From Eutreptiella sp. 'Long Island Sound 2002' (lineage: Eukaryota; Euglenozoa; Euglenophyceae; Eutreptiales; Eutreptiaceae), in NCBI GenBank assembly GCA_964036045.1, contig OZ038384.1, positions 53,148,385 through 53,212,384 on the forward strand: a stretch of DNA of 64,000 nt, given 5' to 3'. The notes under the pieces were generated by a model that did no database searches, had not been told where the DNA came from, and was given only the letters and a program-made list of their open reading frames with translations. Numbering within the stretch: the first letter of the stretch is position 1; each line of letters opens with the position of its first letter. The position numbers were made by a program, and so were the translations under genes. Shown in pieces: positions 1 to 14,174 of this stretch.

Positions 1-1150
1 CCCAGCGTGCACGCCGTGCCCCAACCGCCCCCCCACTCTCCCGCCCCTCCTCTCTCAGGTAGCGAAGCCCCCGAGGTGGGCTGCCGCGGCCGCCGACGGG
101 CGGCCACCTTACGAACAAGAGGACCCCCCGCACGCGGTGGGGGTCCAAACCTTGCACCCCTTCCCCCTGCCACACGCATCATGGCGTTGCATGTGTCATA
201 CCTCCCTCCCTATGCACCATGTGTCATGGCCGCGAGTGGCCTATGCCTCCCCCACACCGAAACCGCACGGGGGGGCCGAAGGCCCCTGGGTGGGGCCCCC
301 AAAACCCCAGCAGCTGCGCCTCCCGACTGGAGGGTGGTGGGGCCCGCCGGTGCGCGGTACGAGCCCCCGCCACCCTCCATCCGCCTGCCGCGACCCCCTG
401 ACCCCCCCCCTGTCGCCCACCCCGGCTGGGGCGGCGCGGCCCGCGCGTGCGGTACGAGCCCGCGCCGCCCCTTGATGCATTATACGGGCAGTGCGGGCCG
501 CCAGGAGAGCGGAGGGGCCCCGCACTGCCCCGAGCGCCCCCCCCACGACAGCTGGCGCTAAAGGCCAGCCGGTGCCTGGCGGCTGTTGTGCAGGGGGCGA
601 GGCGACCGGGCGCTTCGTACCCGCCCCCAACGGGGGTCTGTACCCACGGCACCGGGCACAGACACCCGTTGGGAGGTGGCCACACCACCACCCACCACAG
701 CACCACGGCCACGGGAGGAAGGGAATAGCCCCGGGCAATGGCCTCCCCCAGACCGAGGGAAGGTGCCGACCGCCATGCTCATCCTGGCCCCCCATTTCCT
801 CTTCATTGTCATCCCCCTTGGCCGTCCCGGCCCACAGTCCCCGCGGCGGGTAAGTTCCTGGGGTAGAACCCTAAGAACTTCGGTGACGGAAACACAGGTC
901 GTGGTTTCGCACCCGGCCGACGTGGGGAGCCTCCGCCCCCATGGGACCCGAGGGCACCCCGGCCATCCCAGCCAGGAATAACCCGCCGCCAGCGCCCCAG
1001 CCCCCATCCCCAGGCTCTCCGGCCTCAGTTCCCCTGCGTCTTCCTCCGCCACATCCTCGTAGTGAAAGGCTAGCAGGCCACACCCCCACACCACCCCACG
1101 GCACGCCCCCCACGCACCCCACGCCGCCCCCGGCCGCCCACCAGCTGCGC
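1..1150 (+). mobile_element. Family D retroelement, internal leader block (cut by window start)
   Basis: This GC-rich block matches 49890-50945 of the full-length family D copy in the same order and orientation, including a shared segment around 60-260 and another around 440-980. It belongs to the untranslated or leader part between the 5' block and the first coding frame of that element. The 5' end lies outside the window. Open frames here exist on both strands, are proline/glycine-rich and lack any recognisable domain, so I call no gene. Confidence 0.6.
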
Positions 1151-1229
1151 TCCAGCGCACCCCCATGCCGCTACGCCCCTACACAGCCCCCCCACCACTG
1201 CGCCGCCCCACACAGCTGCTCTGCGCAGC

Positions 1230-4200
1230 CCCACGCTGCTGCACCCCTGCGCAGCCCCACGCTGCTGCACCCCTGCGCAGCCCCACGCTGAGGCACCCCT
1301 GCGCAGCCCCACGCTGCTGCACCCCTGCACAGCCCCACGCTGCTGCACCCCTGCGCAGCCCCACGCTGCTGCACCCCTGCGCAGCCCCACGCTGCCCTCC
1401 AGCGCAGCTGCACGCTGCTGCGCCCCTGCGCAGCCCCACGCTGTTGCACCCCTGCGCAGCCCCACGCTGCACTCAAGCGCAACCCCACGCTGCTGCGCCC
1501 CTACACAGCCCCACGCTGCGCTCCAGCGCAGCCCAACGCTGCTGCGCCCCTACGCAGCCCCACGCTGCACTCCAGCGTAGCCCCACGCTGCTGCGCCCCT
1601 ACGCAGCCCCACGCTGCACTCTAGCGCAGCCCCACGCTGCTGCGCCCCTACGCAGCCCCACACTGCACCCCAGCGCAGCCCCACGCTACTGCGCCCCTAC
1701 GCAGCCCCTCGCTGCACTCCAGCGCAGCCCCACGCTGCTGAGCCCCTGCGCAGCCCCACGCTGCACTCCAGCGTAGCCCCACGCGGCTGCGCCCCTACGC
1801 AGCCCCACGCTGCACTCCGGCGGAGTCCCAGGCTGCTGCGCCCCTACGCATCCCCACGCTGCACTCCAGCGCAGCCCCACGCTGCTGCGCCCTTGCGCAG
1901 CCCCACGCTGCACTGCAGCGCAGCCCCACGCTGCTGCGCCCCTACACAGCCCCAAGTTGCTGCGCCCACGCTGCTACGCCCCTGCACAGCCCCACGTTGC
2001 TGCGCCCCTGCACAGCCCTGGCTGCCGCGCCCCTGCGCAGCCCCACGTTGCTGCACCCCTGCGCAGCCCCACGCTGCCCTTCAGCGGCAGCTGCACGCTG
2101 CTGCGCCCCTGCGCAGCCCCACGCTGCTGCACCCCTACGCAGCCCCACGCTGCACTCAAGCGCAGCCCCACGCTGCTGCGCCCCTACGCAGCCCCACGCT
2201 GCATTCCAGGCAGCCCCACGCTGCTGCGCCCCTACGCAGCCCCACGCTGCACTCCAGCGCAGCCCCACGCTGCTGCGCCCTTACGCAGCCCCACGCTGCA
2301 CTCCAGCGCAGCCCCACGCTGCTGCGCCCCTACGCAGCCCCATGCTGCACTCCAGCGTAGCCCCACGCTGCTGCGCCCCTACGCAGCCCCACGCTGCACT
2401 CCAGCGCAGCCCCACGCTACTGCGCCCCTACGCAGCCCCACGCTGCACTCCAGCGCAGCCCCACGCTGCTGCGCCCCTACGCAGCCCCACGCTGCACTCC
2501 AGCGCAGCCCCACGCTGCTGCGCCCCTGCGCAGCCCCACGCTGCACTCCAGCGCAGCCCCACGCTGCTGCGCCCCTGCGCAGCCCCACGCTGCACTCCGG
2601 CGCAGCCCCACGCTGCTGCGCCCCTACGTAGCCCCACGCTGCACTCCAGGCAGCCCCACGCTGCTGCGCCCCTACGCAGCCCCACGCTGCACTCCAGCGC
2701 AGCCCCACGCTGCTGCACCCCTGCGCAGCCCCACGCTGCGCTCCAACGCAGCCCCACGCTGCTGCGCCCCTGCGCAGCCCCACGCTGCACTCCAGCGCAG
2801 CCCCACGCTGCTGCGCCCCTACGCAGCCCCAGGTTGCTGCGACCACGCTGCTACGCCCTTGCACAGCCCCACACTGCTGCGCCCCTGCACAGCCCCACGC
2901 TGCTGCACCCCTGCGCAGCCCCACGCTGCACTCTAGCACAGCCCCACACTGCCGCGCCCCTGCGCAGCCCCACGCTGCTGCACCCCTGCGCAGCCCCACG
3001 CTGCACTCTAGCACAGCCCCACGCTGCTGCGCCCCTACGCAGCCCCATGCTGCACTCCAGCGCAGCCCCACGCTGCTGCGCCCCTACGCAGCCCCACGCT
3101 GCACTCCAGCGCAGCCCCACGCTGCTGCGCCCCTACGCAGCCCCACGTTGCACTCCAGCGCAGCCCCACGCTGTTGCGCCCCTACGCAGCCCCACGCTGC
3201 ACTCCAGCGCAGCCCCACGCTGCTGCGCCCCTGCGCAGCCCCACGCTGCACTCCAGCGCAGCCCCACGCTGCTGCGCCCCTGCGCAGCCCCACGCTGCAC
3301 TCCAGCGCAGCCCCACGCTGCTGCGCCCCTACGCAGCCCCACGCTACTGCGCCCCTGCCCAGCCCCGGGCTGCTGCGCCCCTACGCAGCACCACGCTGTT
3401 GCGCCCGTGCGCAGCCCCACGCTGCCCTCTAGCGCAGCCCCAGGCTGCTGCGCCCCTGCGCCGCCCTAGGTTGCTGCGCCCACGCTGCCACGCCCCTGCC
3501 CAACGCCACGCTGCTGCGCCCCTGCACAGCCCTGGCTGGCGCGCCCCTGCGCAGCCCCACGCTACTGAGCCCCTGCCCAGCCCCAGGTTGCTGCGCCCCT
3601 GCGCAACCCCACACTGCCCTCCAGCGCAGCCCCACGCTGCTGCTCCCCTGCACAACCCCGCGCTGCTGCGCCCCTGCACAGCCCTGGCTAGCGCGCCCTT
3701 GCGCAGCCCCACGCTACTGAGCCCCTGCCCAGCCCCAGGTTGCTGCGCCCCTGCGCAACCCCACACTGCCCTCCAGCGCAGCCCCATGCTGCTGCTCCCC
3801 TGCACAGCCCCGCGCTGCTGCGCCCCTGCGCAGCCCCACGCTGCCCTCCAGCGCAGCCCCACGCTGCTGCGCCCCTACGCAGCCCCAAGTTGCTGCGCCC
3901 ACGCTGCTACGCCCCTGCACAGCCCACGCTGCTGCGCCCCTGCACAGCCCTGGATGCCGCGCCCATGCGCAGCCCCACGCTACTACGCCCCTGCCCAGCC
4001 CCGGGCTGCTACGCCCTTGCGCAGCCCCACGCTGCTGCTCCCCTGCACAGCCCAACGCCGCTGCGCCCCTGCGCAGCCCCACGCTGCTGCGCCCCTGCGC
4101 AGCCCCAGTTTGCTGCGCCCGCGGTGCTACGCCCCTGCCCAGCCCCACGCTGCTGCGCCCCTGCACAGCCCTGGCTGCCGCGCCCCTGCGCAGCCCCACG

Positions 4201-4410
4201 CTACTACGCCCCTGCCCAGCCCCGGGATGCTACGCCCCTGCGCAGCCCCACGCTGCTGCTCCCCTGCACAGCCCAACGCCGCTGCGCCCCTGCGCAGCCC
4301 CACGCTGCTGCGCCCCTGCGCACCCCCACGCTGCCCTCCAGCGCAGCCCCACGCTGCTGCGCCCCTGCCCAGCCACAGGTGGCTGCGGCCACGCTGCTAC
4401 GCCCCTACCC
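1230..4410. repeat. GC-rich tandem array, about 49-bp composite unit
   Basis: Units of about 26 bp and 23 bp alternate, giving a higher-order unit near 49 bp that is most regular between 1500 and 3350. Both subunits begin with the core gcagccccacgctg. The sequence is poor in stops, so very long reading frames run through it on both strands. Those frames encode only shuffled Ala/Pro/His/Arg repeats and are composition artefacts. The array takes the place occupied by coding frames in the full-length family D copy. Confidence 0.9.
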
Positions 4411-6118
4411 AACCCCACGATGTGGCGCCCCTGCGCAACCCCGCGCTGCGCCCCTGCGCAGCCCCGCGCTGCCCCCCTGTGCGGCCCCACGCTGTGCCCC
4501 TGCGCAACCCCGCGCTGCGCCCCTGCGCAGCGCCGCACTACTACGCCCCTGCGCCGCCCCAAACCTTTGCGCCCCTACGCCGCCCACGGTGCGCCCCTAC
4601 GCAGCCCCACGCTGCTGCGCCCCTTCACGGCCCCATGCCGCGCCCCGGCGCAGCCCCACGCTGCTGCGCCCCTGCGCAGCCCCACGCTGCTGCGCCCCTG
4701 CGCAACCCCGCACCGCGCCCCCGCGCGGCCCCACGCCGCGCCCCTGCGCGGCCCCATGCCGCGCATGCGCGGCCCCACGCTGCACTCCGGCGCGACCCCA
4801 CGCTGCGCCCCTGCCCAGCCCCACGATGCGCCCCTGCGCAGCCCCACACTAGTGCGCCCCTGCGCAGCCCCACGATTCGCCCCTGCTCAGCCCCGCGCTG
4901 CGCCCCTGCGCAGCCCCGCGCTGCGCCCCTGCTCGGCCCCGCGCTGCGCCCCTGCGCAGCCCCACGCTGCGCCCCCGCGCAGCCCCACGCTACTGCACCC
5001 CTGCGCAGCCCCATGCCGCGCCCATGCGCGGCCCCGCGCTGCGCCCCTGCGCAGCCCCACACTACTACGCCCCTGCGCAGCCCCAAGCTGCGCCCCTGCT
5101 CAGCCCCGCGCTGCGCCGCTGCGCAGCCCTACGCTGCGCCCCTGCGCGGCCCCACGCTACTGCGCCCTTGCGCAGCCCCATGCCGCGCCCATGCGCGGCC
5201 CCGCGCTGCGCCCCTGCGCAGCCCCACGTTGCACCCCTGCGCAGCCCCGCGCCGCGCCCCTGCGCGGCCCCATGCCGCGCCCATACGCGGCCCCACGCCG
5301 CGCTCCTCCGCGGCCCACGCTGCGACCCTGCGCGGCCGCACGCTGCACCGCTGCGCGGCCCCACACTGCTGCGCCCCTGCTCCGCCCCACACGGCTGCGC
5401 CCCTACACCGCACCACGCGGCGCCCCTGCGCAGCCCCACGCTGCTGCGCCCCTGCGCAACCCCGCACCGCGCCCCCGCGCGGCCCCACGCCGCGCCCTTG
5501 CGCGGCCCCATGCCGCGCCCATGCGCGGCCCCAGGCTGCACTCCGGCGCGACCCCACGCTGCGCCCCTGCCCAGCCCCACGATGCGCCCCTGCGCAGCCC
5601 CACACTAGTGCGCCCCTGCGCAGCCCCACGATTCGCCCCTGCTCAGCCCCGCGCTGCGCCCCTGCGCAGCCCCGCGCTGCGCCCCTGCTCGGCCCCGCGC
5701 TGCGCCCCTGCGCAGCCCCACGCTGCGCCCCCGCGCAGCCCCACGCTACTGCACCCCTGCGCAGCCCCATGCCGCGCCCATGCGCGGCCCCGCGCTGCGC
5801 CCCTGCGCAGCCCCACGCTGCGCCCCCGCGCAGCCCCACGCTACTGCACCCTTGCGCAGCCCCATGCCGCGCCCATGCGCGGCCCCGCGCTGCGCCCCTG
5901 CGCAGCCCCACGTTGCACCCCTGCGCAGCCCCGCGCCGCGCCCCTGCCGCGCCCCATGCCGCGCCCATACGCGGCCCCACGCCGCGCTCCTCCGCGGCCC
6001 CACGCTGCGACCCTGCGCGGCCGCACGCTGCACCGCTGCGCGGCCCCACACTGCTGCGCCCCTGCTCCGCCCCACACGGCTGCGCCCCTACACCGCACCA
6101 CGCGGCGCCCCTGCGCAG
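4411..6118. repeat. GC-rich tandem array, about 23-bp unit with higher-order duplication
   Basis: Shorter units near 23 bp (core cagccccgcgctgcgcccctg) follow the 49-bp array. Large blocks inside the array are themselves duplicated. The marker actagt occurs at 4848 and 5604, 756 bp apart, within nearly identical surroundings. The block starting catacgcgg occurs at 5282 and 5966, 684 bp apart. This points to unequal exchange on the scale of 0.7 kb. Confidence 0.85.
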
Positions 6119-7780
<1,662 letters not shown>

Positions 7781-8805
7781 CTACACCCCTCTCCCCTTAA
7801 ATTTAGCTAACAACAAGCTACAAGCAACAACAACAACAACAACACGTCTCCGTGCCGCTTTGGCCATTGCTCCGTCCCAACTCTTCAGATCTTTTCCCAA
7901 TGTAGCCATCTTGGAGCCTAGGTGGTGGCCTTGCCAAATCCAAGTTTTGAGCCAGAAACTCACCGGTGGCGGCCCGGGGCGGTGGCGCCAAGTCGGGAGG
8001 TGCCCTCCCAAATCTGCGCAGTTTTGGGCCAAAAACAGCCATTTTTCGCCCAAAACAGCCCTACTAAGGGTTCAAACGAGCCAAACGAAGGCAAACGGCT
8101 GCTACACTGCACGTGCGGCTTGACTTTCTCGTGACCAACGGACCTTTGGTGCCCTCTAACTCCAGAATATGTCCGGGAAACGGCCCAAAAAGGCGCCAAA
8201 AAGCCCCAAAATATGCGCCACTTGCACCAGCACCCCGAAACCAAGAACGGGCCGTATCTTGGGCTACGTGGCTCAAATCCGAATTCCGAGGGTACCTAGT
8301 CCACCCGCAACCCCCCACTTTGTATGGTTTCCAAGCCTCAGAATCGCCCAACGAGACACGTAGACCCCTGTACCAGTGGTAACTTGGTGCAGCCGGACGG
8401 CAGCCCAGCCCACGCACAGTGGGGGCCAACGGTGGGTCCACCAGGGTCCCCGGGGCGAAAAAAATCATTTTTCCAAAGTTGTTCCTAGACCACTTGGGAT
8501 GCTCAAACAAGTGTTTTTAGGCCGTTTTGAGCCCGTGGTGGCGCGTTTGGGGCCATGGAAAATCCCAAAATACCTTGAAAATGGGCCGTTTTGGGACCAA
8601 AAATGGGTCAAAAATGGGTCAAAACGCTTTTTTCCAAAAGCCATCCCCGACCATTTGGGATGCTAGGACAAGTGTTTTTAGCCCGTTGTGAGCCAATTTT
8701 GACCGAGTTTAGCCCCTTCCACCACATGTATGCACCACTTTGTGCCCTTCGCACGTACCTTAGAGCCGTGTGGTGGAGCCACCTAGAGTTGGGAGAGGGG
8801 TGTAG
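7781..8805 (-). mobile_element. Family A TIR element, complete copy
   Basis: Bounded by the 15-bp inverted repeat CTACACCCCTCTCCC (7781-7795) and its complement (8791-8805), with (TA)n on both outer sides. The body matches the copies at 62726-63904 and 61154-62524 in inverse orientation. It holds two internal units spaced 161 bp apart (markers at 8508 and 8669). No transposase is recognisable. The short terminal repeats, the TA flanks and the size suggest a non-autonomous DNA transposon. Confidence 0.75.
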
Positions 8806-8811
8806 ATTGGA

Positions 8812-8812
<1 letters not shown>

Positions 8813-8885
<73 letters not shown>

Positions 8886-8900
8886 TACACACACACACAC

Positions 8901-8946
<46 letters not shown>
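8813..8946. repeat. (TA)n microsatellite with (CA)n core
   Basis: TA repeat interrupted by a CA-rich stretch at about 8871-8902, lying between a family A and a family C element. Confidence 0.97.
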
Positions 8947-8950
<4 letters not shown>

Positions 8951-9523
8951 CAAGGTGACACGCCCCCCCCCCCTAGCCGGCCCCACCCGCCGGGCTTTGG
9001 TTGGGGCCAAGGACCTCCCCCCCCTATTTTCGGGTCGAGAAATTCAAAAAAACAGGAATTAGAGTGATTGGAGACGGTGATGGGCCGCTATGACCCTTCA
9101 AAGTTGCTAAAAATAGGTATTTCTTACCGAGTGACATCATCCCCAAAAATAGCCTCAAAATCCTAAAAATAGCCCTCTACACGCCACAAAACCCACAAAA
9201 CCCCCAGCCTATTGCCGTCAATGCCTTCATTTGGATCCATTCATCACCCTTTTGCCCCACTAGGGGCAGGGGAAGGGCCACCTACACCCCAATGTACCAA
9301 TTTTTGAGCCAACCTTGCATATTTTGCTATTTTTAGTGCACTGGTTAGGACCCTATTTTTTGTATCTGAATCTTGAAATTGTGCCTTGCCAGTGTCTCGG
9401 ATCACTCTAATTCCTCTTTTTTTGAATTTCTCAACCCAAAAATAGGGTGGGGGGGTCCTTGGTCCCCACCCAACCCCGGCTCATAGTTCCCTGGGGGGGG
9501 GGGGGGGCGTGTCACCTTATGCC
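8947..9523. mobile_element. Family C foldback MITE, copy 1
   Basis: A 577-bp palindromic element. It starts ggcacaaggtg and ends cacctta tgcc. Long imperfect inverted arms carry a C-run, the motif ccccctatttt..ggtcgagaaattcaaaaaaa and then tagagtgattggagacgg. The right arm repeats these features in inverse order. TA repeats touch both ends. No coding frame of note. A second copy lies at 11356-11933. Confidence 0.8.
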
Positions 9524-9543
9524 ATATATATATATCCTCCAAT

Positions 9544-11309
9544 CTACACCCCTCTCCTAGAGAACTCTAGGTGGCTTCACCACACGCCTCTAAGGTACGG
9601 GCGAAGGGCACAAAGTGGTGCATACATGTGGTGGAAGGGGCTGAACTCGGTCAAAACGGGCTGAAAACGGGGTAAAAAACACTTGTTTGAGCATCCCAAA
9701 TGGTCCAGGATCACTTTTGGAAAAGCGCATTTTTGACCCATTTTTGACCCATTTTTGGTCCCAAAATGGCCCATTTTCAAGGCATTTTGGGATTTTCCAT
9801 GAGCAAAAACCCGTCGCCACGGGCTGAAAATGGGCTAAAAACACTTGTTTGAGCATCCCCAATGGCCCAGTATTATTTTTGGAAAAACACGTTTTTGACC
9901 CATTTTTGACCCATTGTTGGTCCCAAAACGGCCCATTTTCAAGGCAATTTTGGGATTTTCCATGGCCCAAAACGCGCCACCACGGGCTCAAAACGGCCTA
10001 AAAACACTTGTTTGAGCATCCCAAGTGGTCTACGAACAACTTTGGAAAAAATCATTTTTTTCGCCCTGGGGACCCTGGTGGACCCACCGTTGGCCCCAAC
10101 TGTGTGCGGGCTGGCCGGCCCTCCGGCTGCACCAAGTGACCACTGGTACGGGGGTCTACGTGTCTCGTTGGGCCATTCTGAGGCTTGGAAACCATAAAAA
10201 GTGGGGGGTTGCGGGTGGACTAGGTGCCCTCGGAATTCGGTTTTGAGCCACGTAGCCCAAGATACGGCCCGTTCTTGGTTTCGGGGTGCTGGTGCAAGTG
10301 GCGCATATTTTGGGGCTTTTTGGCGCCTTTTGGGGCCGTTTCTCGGACATATCGTGGAGTTAGAGGGCAGCAAAGGTCCCTTGGTCACGAGAAAGTCAAG
10401 CCGCACGTGCAGTGTAGCAGCCGCTTGCCTTCGTTTGGCTGTTTTGAACCCTTACTAGGGCTGTTTTGGGCGAAAAATGGCTGTTTTTGGCCCAAAGCTG
10501 CGCAGCTTTGGGAAGGCACCTCCCGACTTGGCGCCACCGCCCCGGGCGCCACCGGGGAGTTTCTGGCTCAAAACACGAGCACCCTGAAACCAAGAACGGG
10601 CCGTATCTTGGGCTACGTGGCTCAAAACCGAATTCCGAGGCCACCTAGTCCACCCGGAACCCCCCACTTTTTATGGTTTCCAAGCCTCAGCATCGCCCAA
10701 CGAGACACGTAGACCCCCGTACCAGTGGTCACTTGGTGCAGCCGGAGGGCCGGCCAGCCCACGCACACTAGGGGCCAACGGTGGGTCCACCAGGGTCCCC
10801 GGGGCGAAAAAAATGATTTTTTCCACAGTTGTTCCTAGACCACTTGGGATGCTCAAACAGGCCGTTTTGAGCCCGTGGTGGCGCGTTTGGGCCATGGAAA
10901 ATCCCAAAATGCCTTGAAAATGGGCCGTTTTGGGACCAACGATGGGTCAAAAATGGGTCGAAAACGCGTTTTCCAAAAATGATCCTGCACCATTTATGAT
11001 GCTCAAACAAGTGGTTTTAGCCCATTTTGAGTCCGTGGCGACGCGTTTTGGCCCCCCATGGAAAATCCCAAAATGCCTTGAAAATGGGCCATTTTGGGAC
11101 CAAAAATGGGTCAAAGATGGGTCAAAAACGCGTTTTTCCAAAAGTGATCCCGGACCATTTGGGGTGCTCAAAAAAGTGTTTTTAGCCCGTTGTGAGCCCG
11201 TTTTGATGGAGTTTAGCCCCTTCAACCACATGTATGCACCACTTTGTGCCCTTTGCACGTACCTTAGAGCCGTGTGGTGGAGCCACCTAGAGTTGGGAGA
11301 GGGGTGTAG
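9544..11309. mobile_element. Family A head-to-head composite
   Basis: The left arm (9544 to about 10575) is a family A copy in plus orientation. The right arm (about 10576-11309) is a second copy in minus orientation. Both outer ends are therefore the same ('left') terminus, and the TIR at 11295-11309 is the complement of the one at 9544. The arms meet near 10575, where each copy is cut at a different internal point. Both outer ends abut TA tracts. Confidence 0.75.
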
Positions 11310-11315
11310 ATTAGA

Positions 11316-11317
<2 letters not shown>

Positions 11318-11355
<38 letters not shown>
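11318..11355. repeat. (TA)n microsatellite
   Basis: Short TA tract between the family A composite and family C copy 2. Confidence 0.97.
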
Positions 11356-11359
<4 letters not shown>

Positions 11360-11928
11360 CAAGGCGGGTGGCCCCCCCCCCCTCCACGGACCCACCGGCC
11401 GGGGTAGGGTTGGGGCCAAGGACCTCCCCCCCCTATTTTTGGGTTGAGAAATTCAAAAAAAGAGGAATTAGAGTGATTGGAGACGGTGGTGGGCCGCTAT
11501 GACACTTCAAAGCGGCAAAAAATAGGTGTTTCTTACTGAGTGACATCATCCCCAAAATATGCAAGGTTGGCTGGAAAATTGGTACGCTGGGGTGTAGGTG
11601 GCCCTTCCCCTGCCCCTAGTGGGGCAAAAGGGTGATGAATGGATCCAAATGAAAGCATTGACAGCAATAGGGTGGGGGTTTTGTGGGTTTTGTGGCGTGT
11701 AGAGGGCTATTTTTAGGATTTTGAGGCTATTTTTGGGGATGATGTCACTCGGTAGGAAATACCTATTTTTAGCAACTTTGAAGGGTCATAGCGGCCCACC
11801 ACCGTCTCTAGTAACTCGGATTCCTCTTTTTTTGAATTTCTCGACCCAAAAATAGGGGGGGGAGGTCCTTGGCCCCGACGCAACCCCAGCCACTAGGTCC
11901 GTGGAGGGGGGGGGGGGCCACCCGCCTT

Positions 11929-11933
<5 letters not shown>
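11356..11933. mobile_element. Family C foldback MITE, copy 2
   Basis: A 578-bp palindrome with the same ends (ggcacaagg .. cctta tgcc) and the same arm motifs as the copy at 8947-9523. The centre differs: parts of it appear inverted relative to copy 1. TA tracts flank both ends. Confidence 0.8.

Positions 11934-11999
<66 letters not shown>
11934..11999. repeat. (TA)n microsatellite
   Basis: TA tract joining family C copy 2 to the tail of a family D element. Confidence 0.98.
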
Positions 12000-12012
<13 letters not shown>

Positions 12013-14040
12013 GTTGTTGGGGGCACCCAGCACGTGCCGGCGGGAGAAATTGCCAGACACGCTCTCCCTGGGCAGGGCGCAAGGGAGCAGTCGGCCGGCG
12101 TCACGCTGGCCGGGCGTGTGCCGACGACGACCGAGGGGGGGGGGGGGGGGGGGGGGGCATGTCGGGGGGGGGGGGGGTGCGCGCGCGAGGAGGAGGGAGG
12201 AGCCACCTGTGTGTGTTACCCTGGAGCCCTCCCGCACTGCGGGGGGGAGGGTGACCCGACCTGTGAGCGACGGAGGCGGGATGGGGGGCAGGCTGGAGGG
12301 ACCACCTGTTCGGGCACCTGCGGGGCCCCGCTTCCCCTTGCTCCCGGCCGCCGCTCCCCCGCGTCAGGGGAGGGGGCGTTCTGCCTGCGCGCCCCTGTAC
12401 CGCACGGGCGCGGGCGCGGTGGGGCGCTGCTTGTGTCCTGTGGGGCCCGCACAGCACTGCTGGTGCGGCCCTGGTGTGCGGGGGTTCCTGTGGGGCCCGC
12501 ACAGCACTGCTGGTGCGGCCCTGGTGTGCGGGGTTCCTGTGGGGCCTGCACAGCACTGCTGGTGCGGCCCTGGTGTGCGGGGGTTCCTGTGGGGCCTGCA
12601 CAGCACTACTTGTGCGGCCCTGGCGTGTGGGGGTTCCTGTGGGGCCCGCCCAGCACTGCTGGTGCGGCCCTGGCGTGTGGGGGTCCCTGTGGGGCCCGCA
12701 CAGCACTGCTGGTGCGGCCCTGGTGTGCGGGGGTTCCTGTGGGGCCTGCACAGCACTGCTGGTGCGGCCCTGGCGTGTGGGGGTTCCTGTGGGGCCCGCC
12801 CCGCTCTGCTGGTGCGGCCCTGGCGTGTGGGGGTTCCTGCGGGGCCCGCTCAGCACTGCTGGTGCGGCCCTGGCGTGTGGGGGTTCCCGTGGGGCCCGCT
12901 CAACACTGCTGGTGCGGCCCTGGCGTGTGTGGGTTCCTGTGGGGCCCGCACAGCACTGCTGGTGCGGCCCTGGTGTGCGGGGGTTCCTGTGGGGCCTGCA
13001 CAGCACTGCTGGTGCGGCCCTGGCGCGTGGGGGGGGGTTGCAGGAGAGAGGGAGTATGCCTCGGACCCCCGCCGGCGGTGGGGGGCCCGTAGTTGTCTTG
13101 ACGTCACGACGCGAGGTTGGTTCTCTCGCAGCACCTGTGATGCGAAAAGGAAGGGAGGGGACAGGGAGGGAGGGGCGGCGGGTGCGGAGAGGGGGGGGGG
13201 GGGGGCGTGGGAGGGGCGTGTGCGCGCGTGAGGGGGAGGGGGTGAGGTGAGCTCAGCCGCAGAGCGTCACCGGGCGGCTGACCGGGGCAGAGGAGCGGTC
13301 GGGGCTGGCCAAAGTCGGCCGGGGAGCCCAGGGCGCTCGCGGTGTCGGGGGGCCGCGGTCAGCGGTGGGGCCCGCACCCCGCTCGGCGGGGACGAATCCC
13401 GCCGAGCATCATCCACGGGGGCGAATCCTGGCGGAGGCGGGGGGAGCGCCACGCCGTCCCCTCGCGGCCGAACCGGACCGGGACGGGCCCCGCCGGATGG
13501 ATACCGGGGGGGCGGGCGGGGCTGGGCACCGGGGCTCCGGGGCCCGGGTCCCTGGTGGTTGTGGACCGGCGCGGGGGAGACCGGGCGGGCCCATGGGCTG
13601 CGGCTGGTGAGGGGGGGGCGTGGAAGGACTGGGCGGGCTCGAGGGCGAACCCCGAGGGGCCCTCGGGGGCTGGGCGAGGGCTCCCGAGGGGGGCCGTTCC
13701 TTGAAGGGGGGGGGGGGGGGTTGCTCCCTGCCCGGGGGACGACGGGGGCCCCTCTTGAGCGAGGGGGGGGGAGGGCGTGTATCGCCCGGTGTAGGGCCAT
13801 GTCGATTCATGGCCGCGCGGCATGGGACTATATCCCCAACCCTCCGCGCCGGAGTCCCTTTTTTCGGGGGGGCTGAGGGGGGGCGGGGGGGGCTGGCGGT
13901 TGTGGAGTGCACCCTCCCATGCGGGGGGGGGGTTGCCGGTGGGAGCTCCGTCCGCTTGGCCGTGTAAACCCGGTGGCGTCCCCTGGGCTCGTGGGCCCCT
14001 TCGAGGAAGAACCTCGGATTCGCCGGGGGGGACTCCGCTT
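12000..14040 (-). mobile_element. Family D non-autonomous element, complete from TA to TA
   Basis: Read on the minus strand, it starts next to (TA)n at 14040 with the same 5' block as the 11-kb copy at 49033. It passes through a 50-bp tandem array and ends in the same 3' block with a (CAA)n tail (12000-12018, seen as TTG repeats). The entire coding region of the long copy is missing and replaced by the array. The long open frames here are Gly/Pro-rich and antisense-open, so no gene is called. Confidence 0.75.
12438..13040. repeat. 50-bp tandem array, about 12 units
   Basis: Units of 50 bp with the core cagcactgctggtgcggccc repeat about twelve times and differ by point changes. The array sits in the middle of the short family D element and is unrelated in sequence to the arrays at 1230-6118. 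Confidence 0.93.

Positions 14041-14174
<134 letters not shown>

Noticed and set aside
12438-13040. Regular 50-bp repeats considered as a CRISPR array
   Set aside because: Units are contiguous, with no spacers of unrelated sequence, and the setting is eukaryotic.
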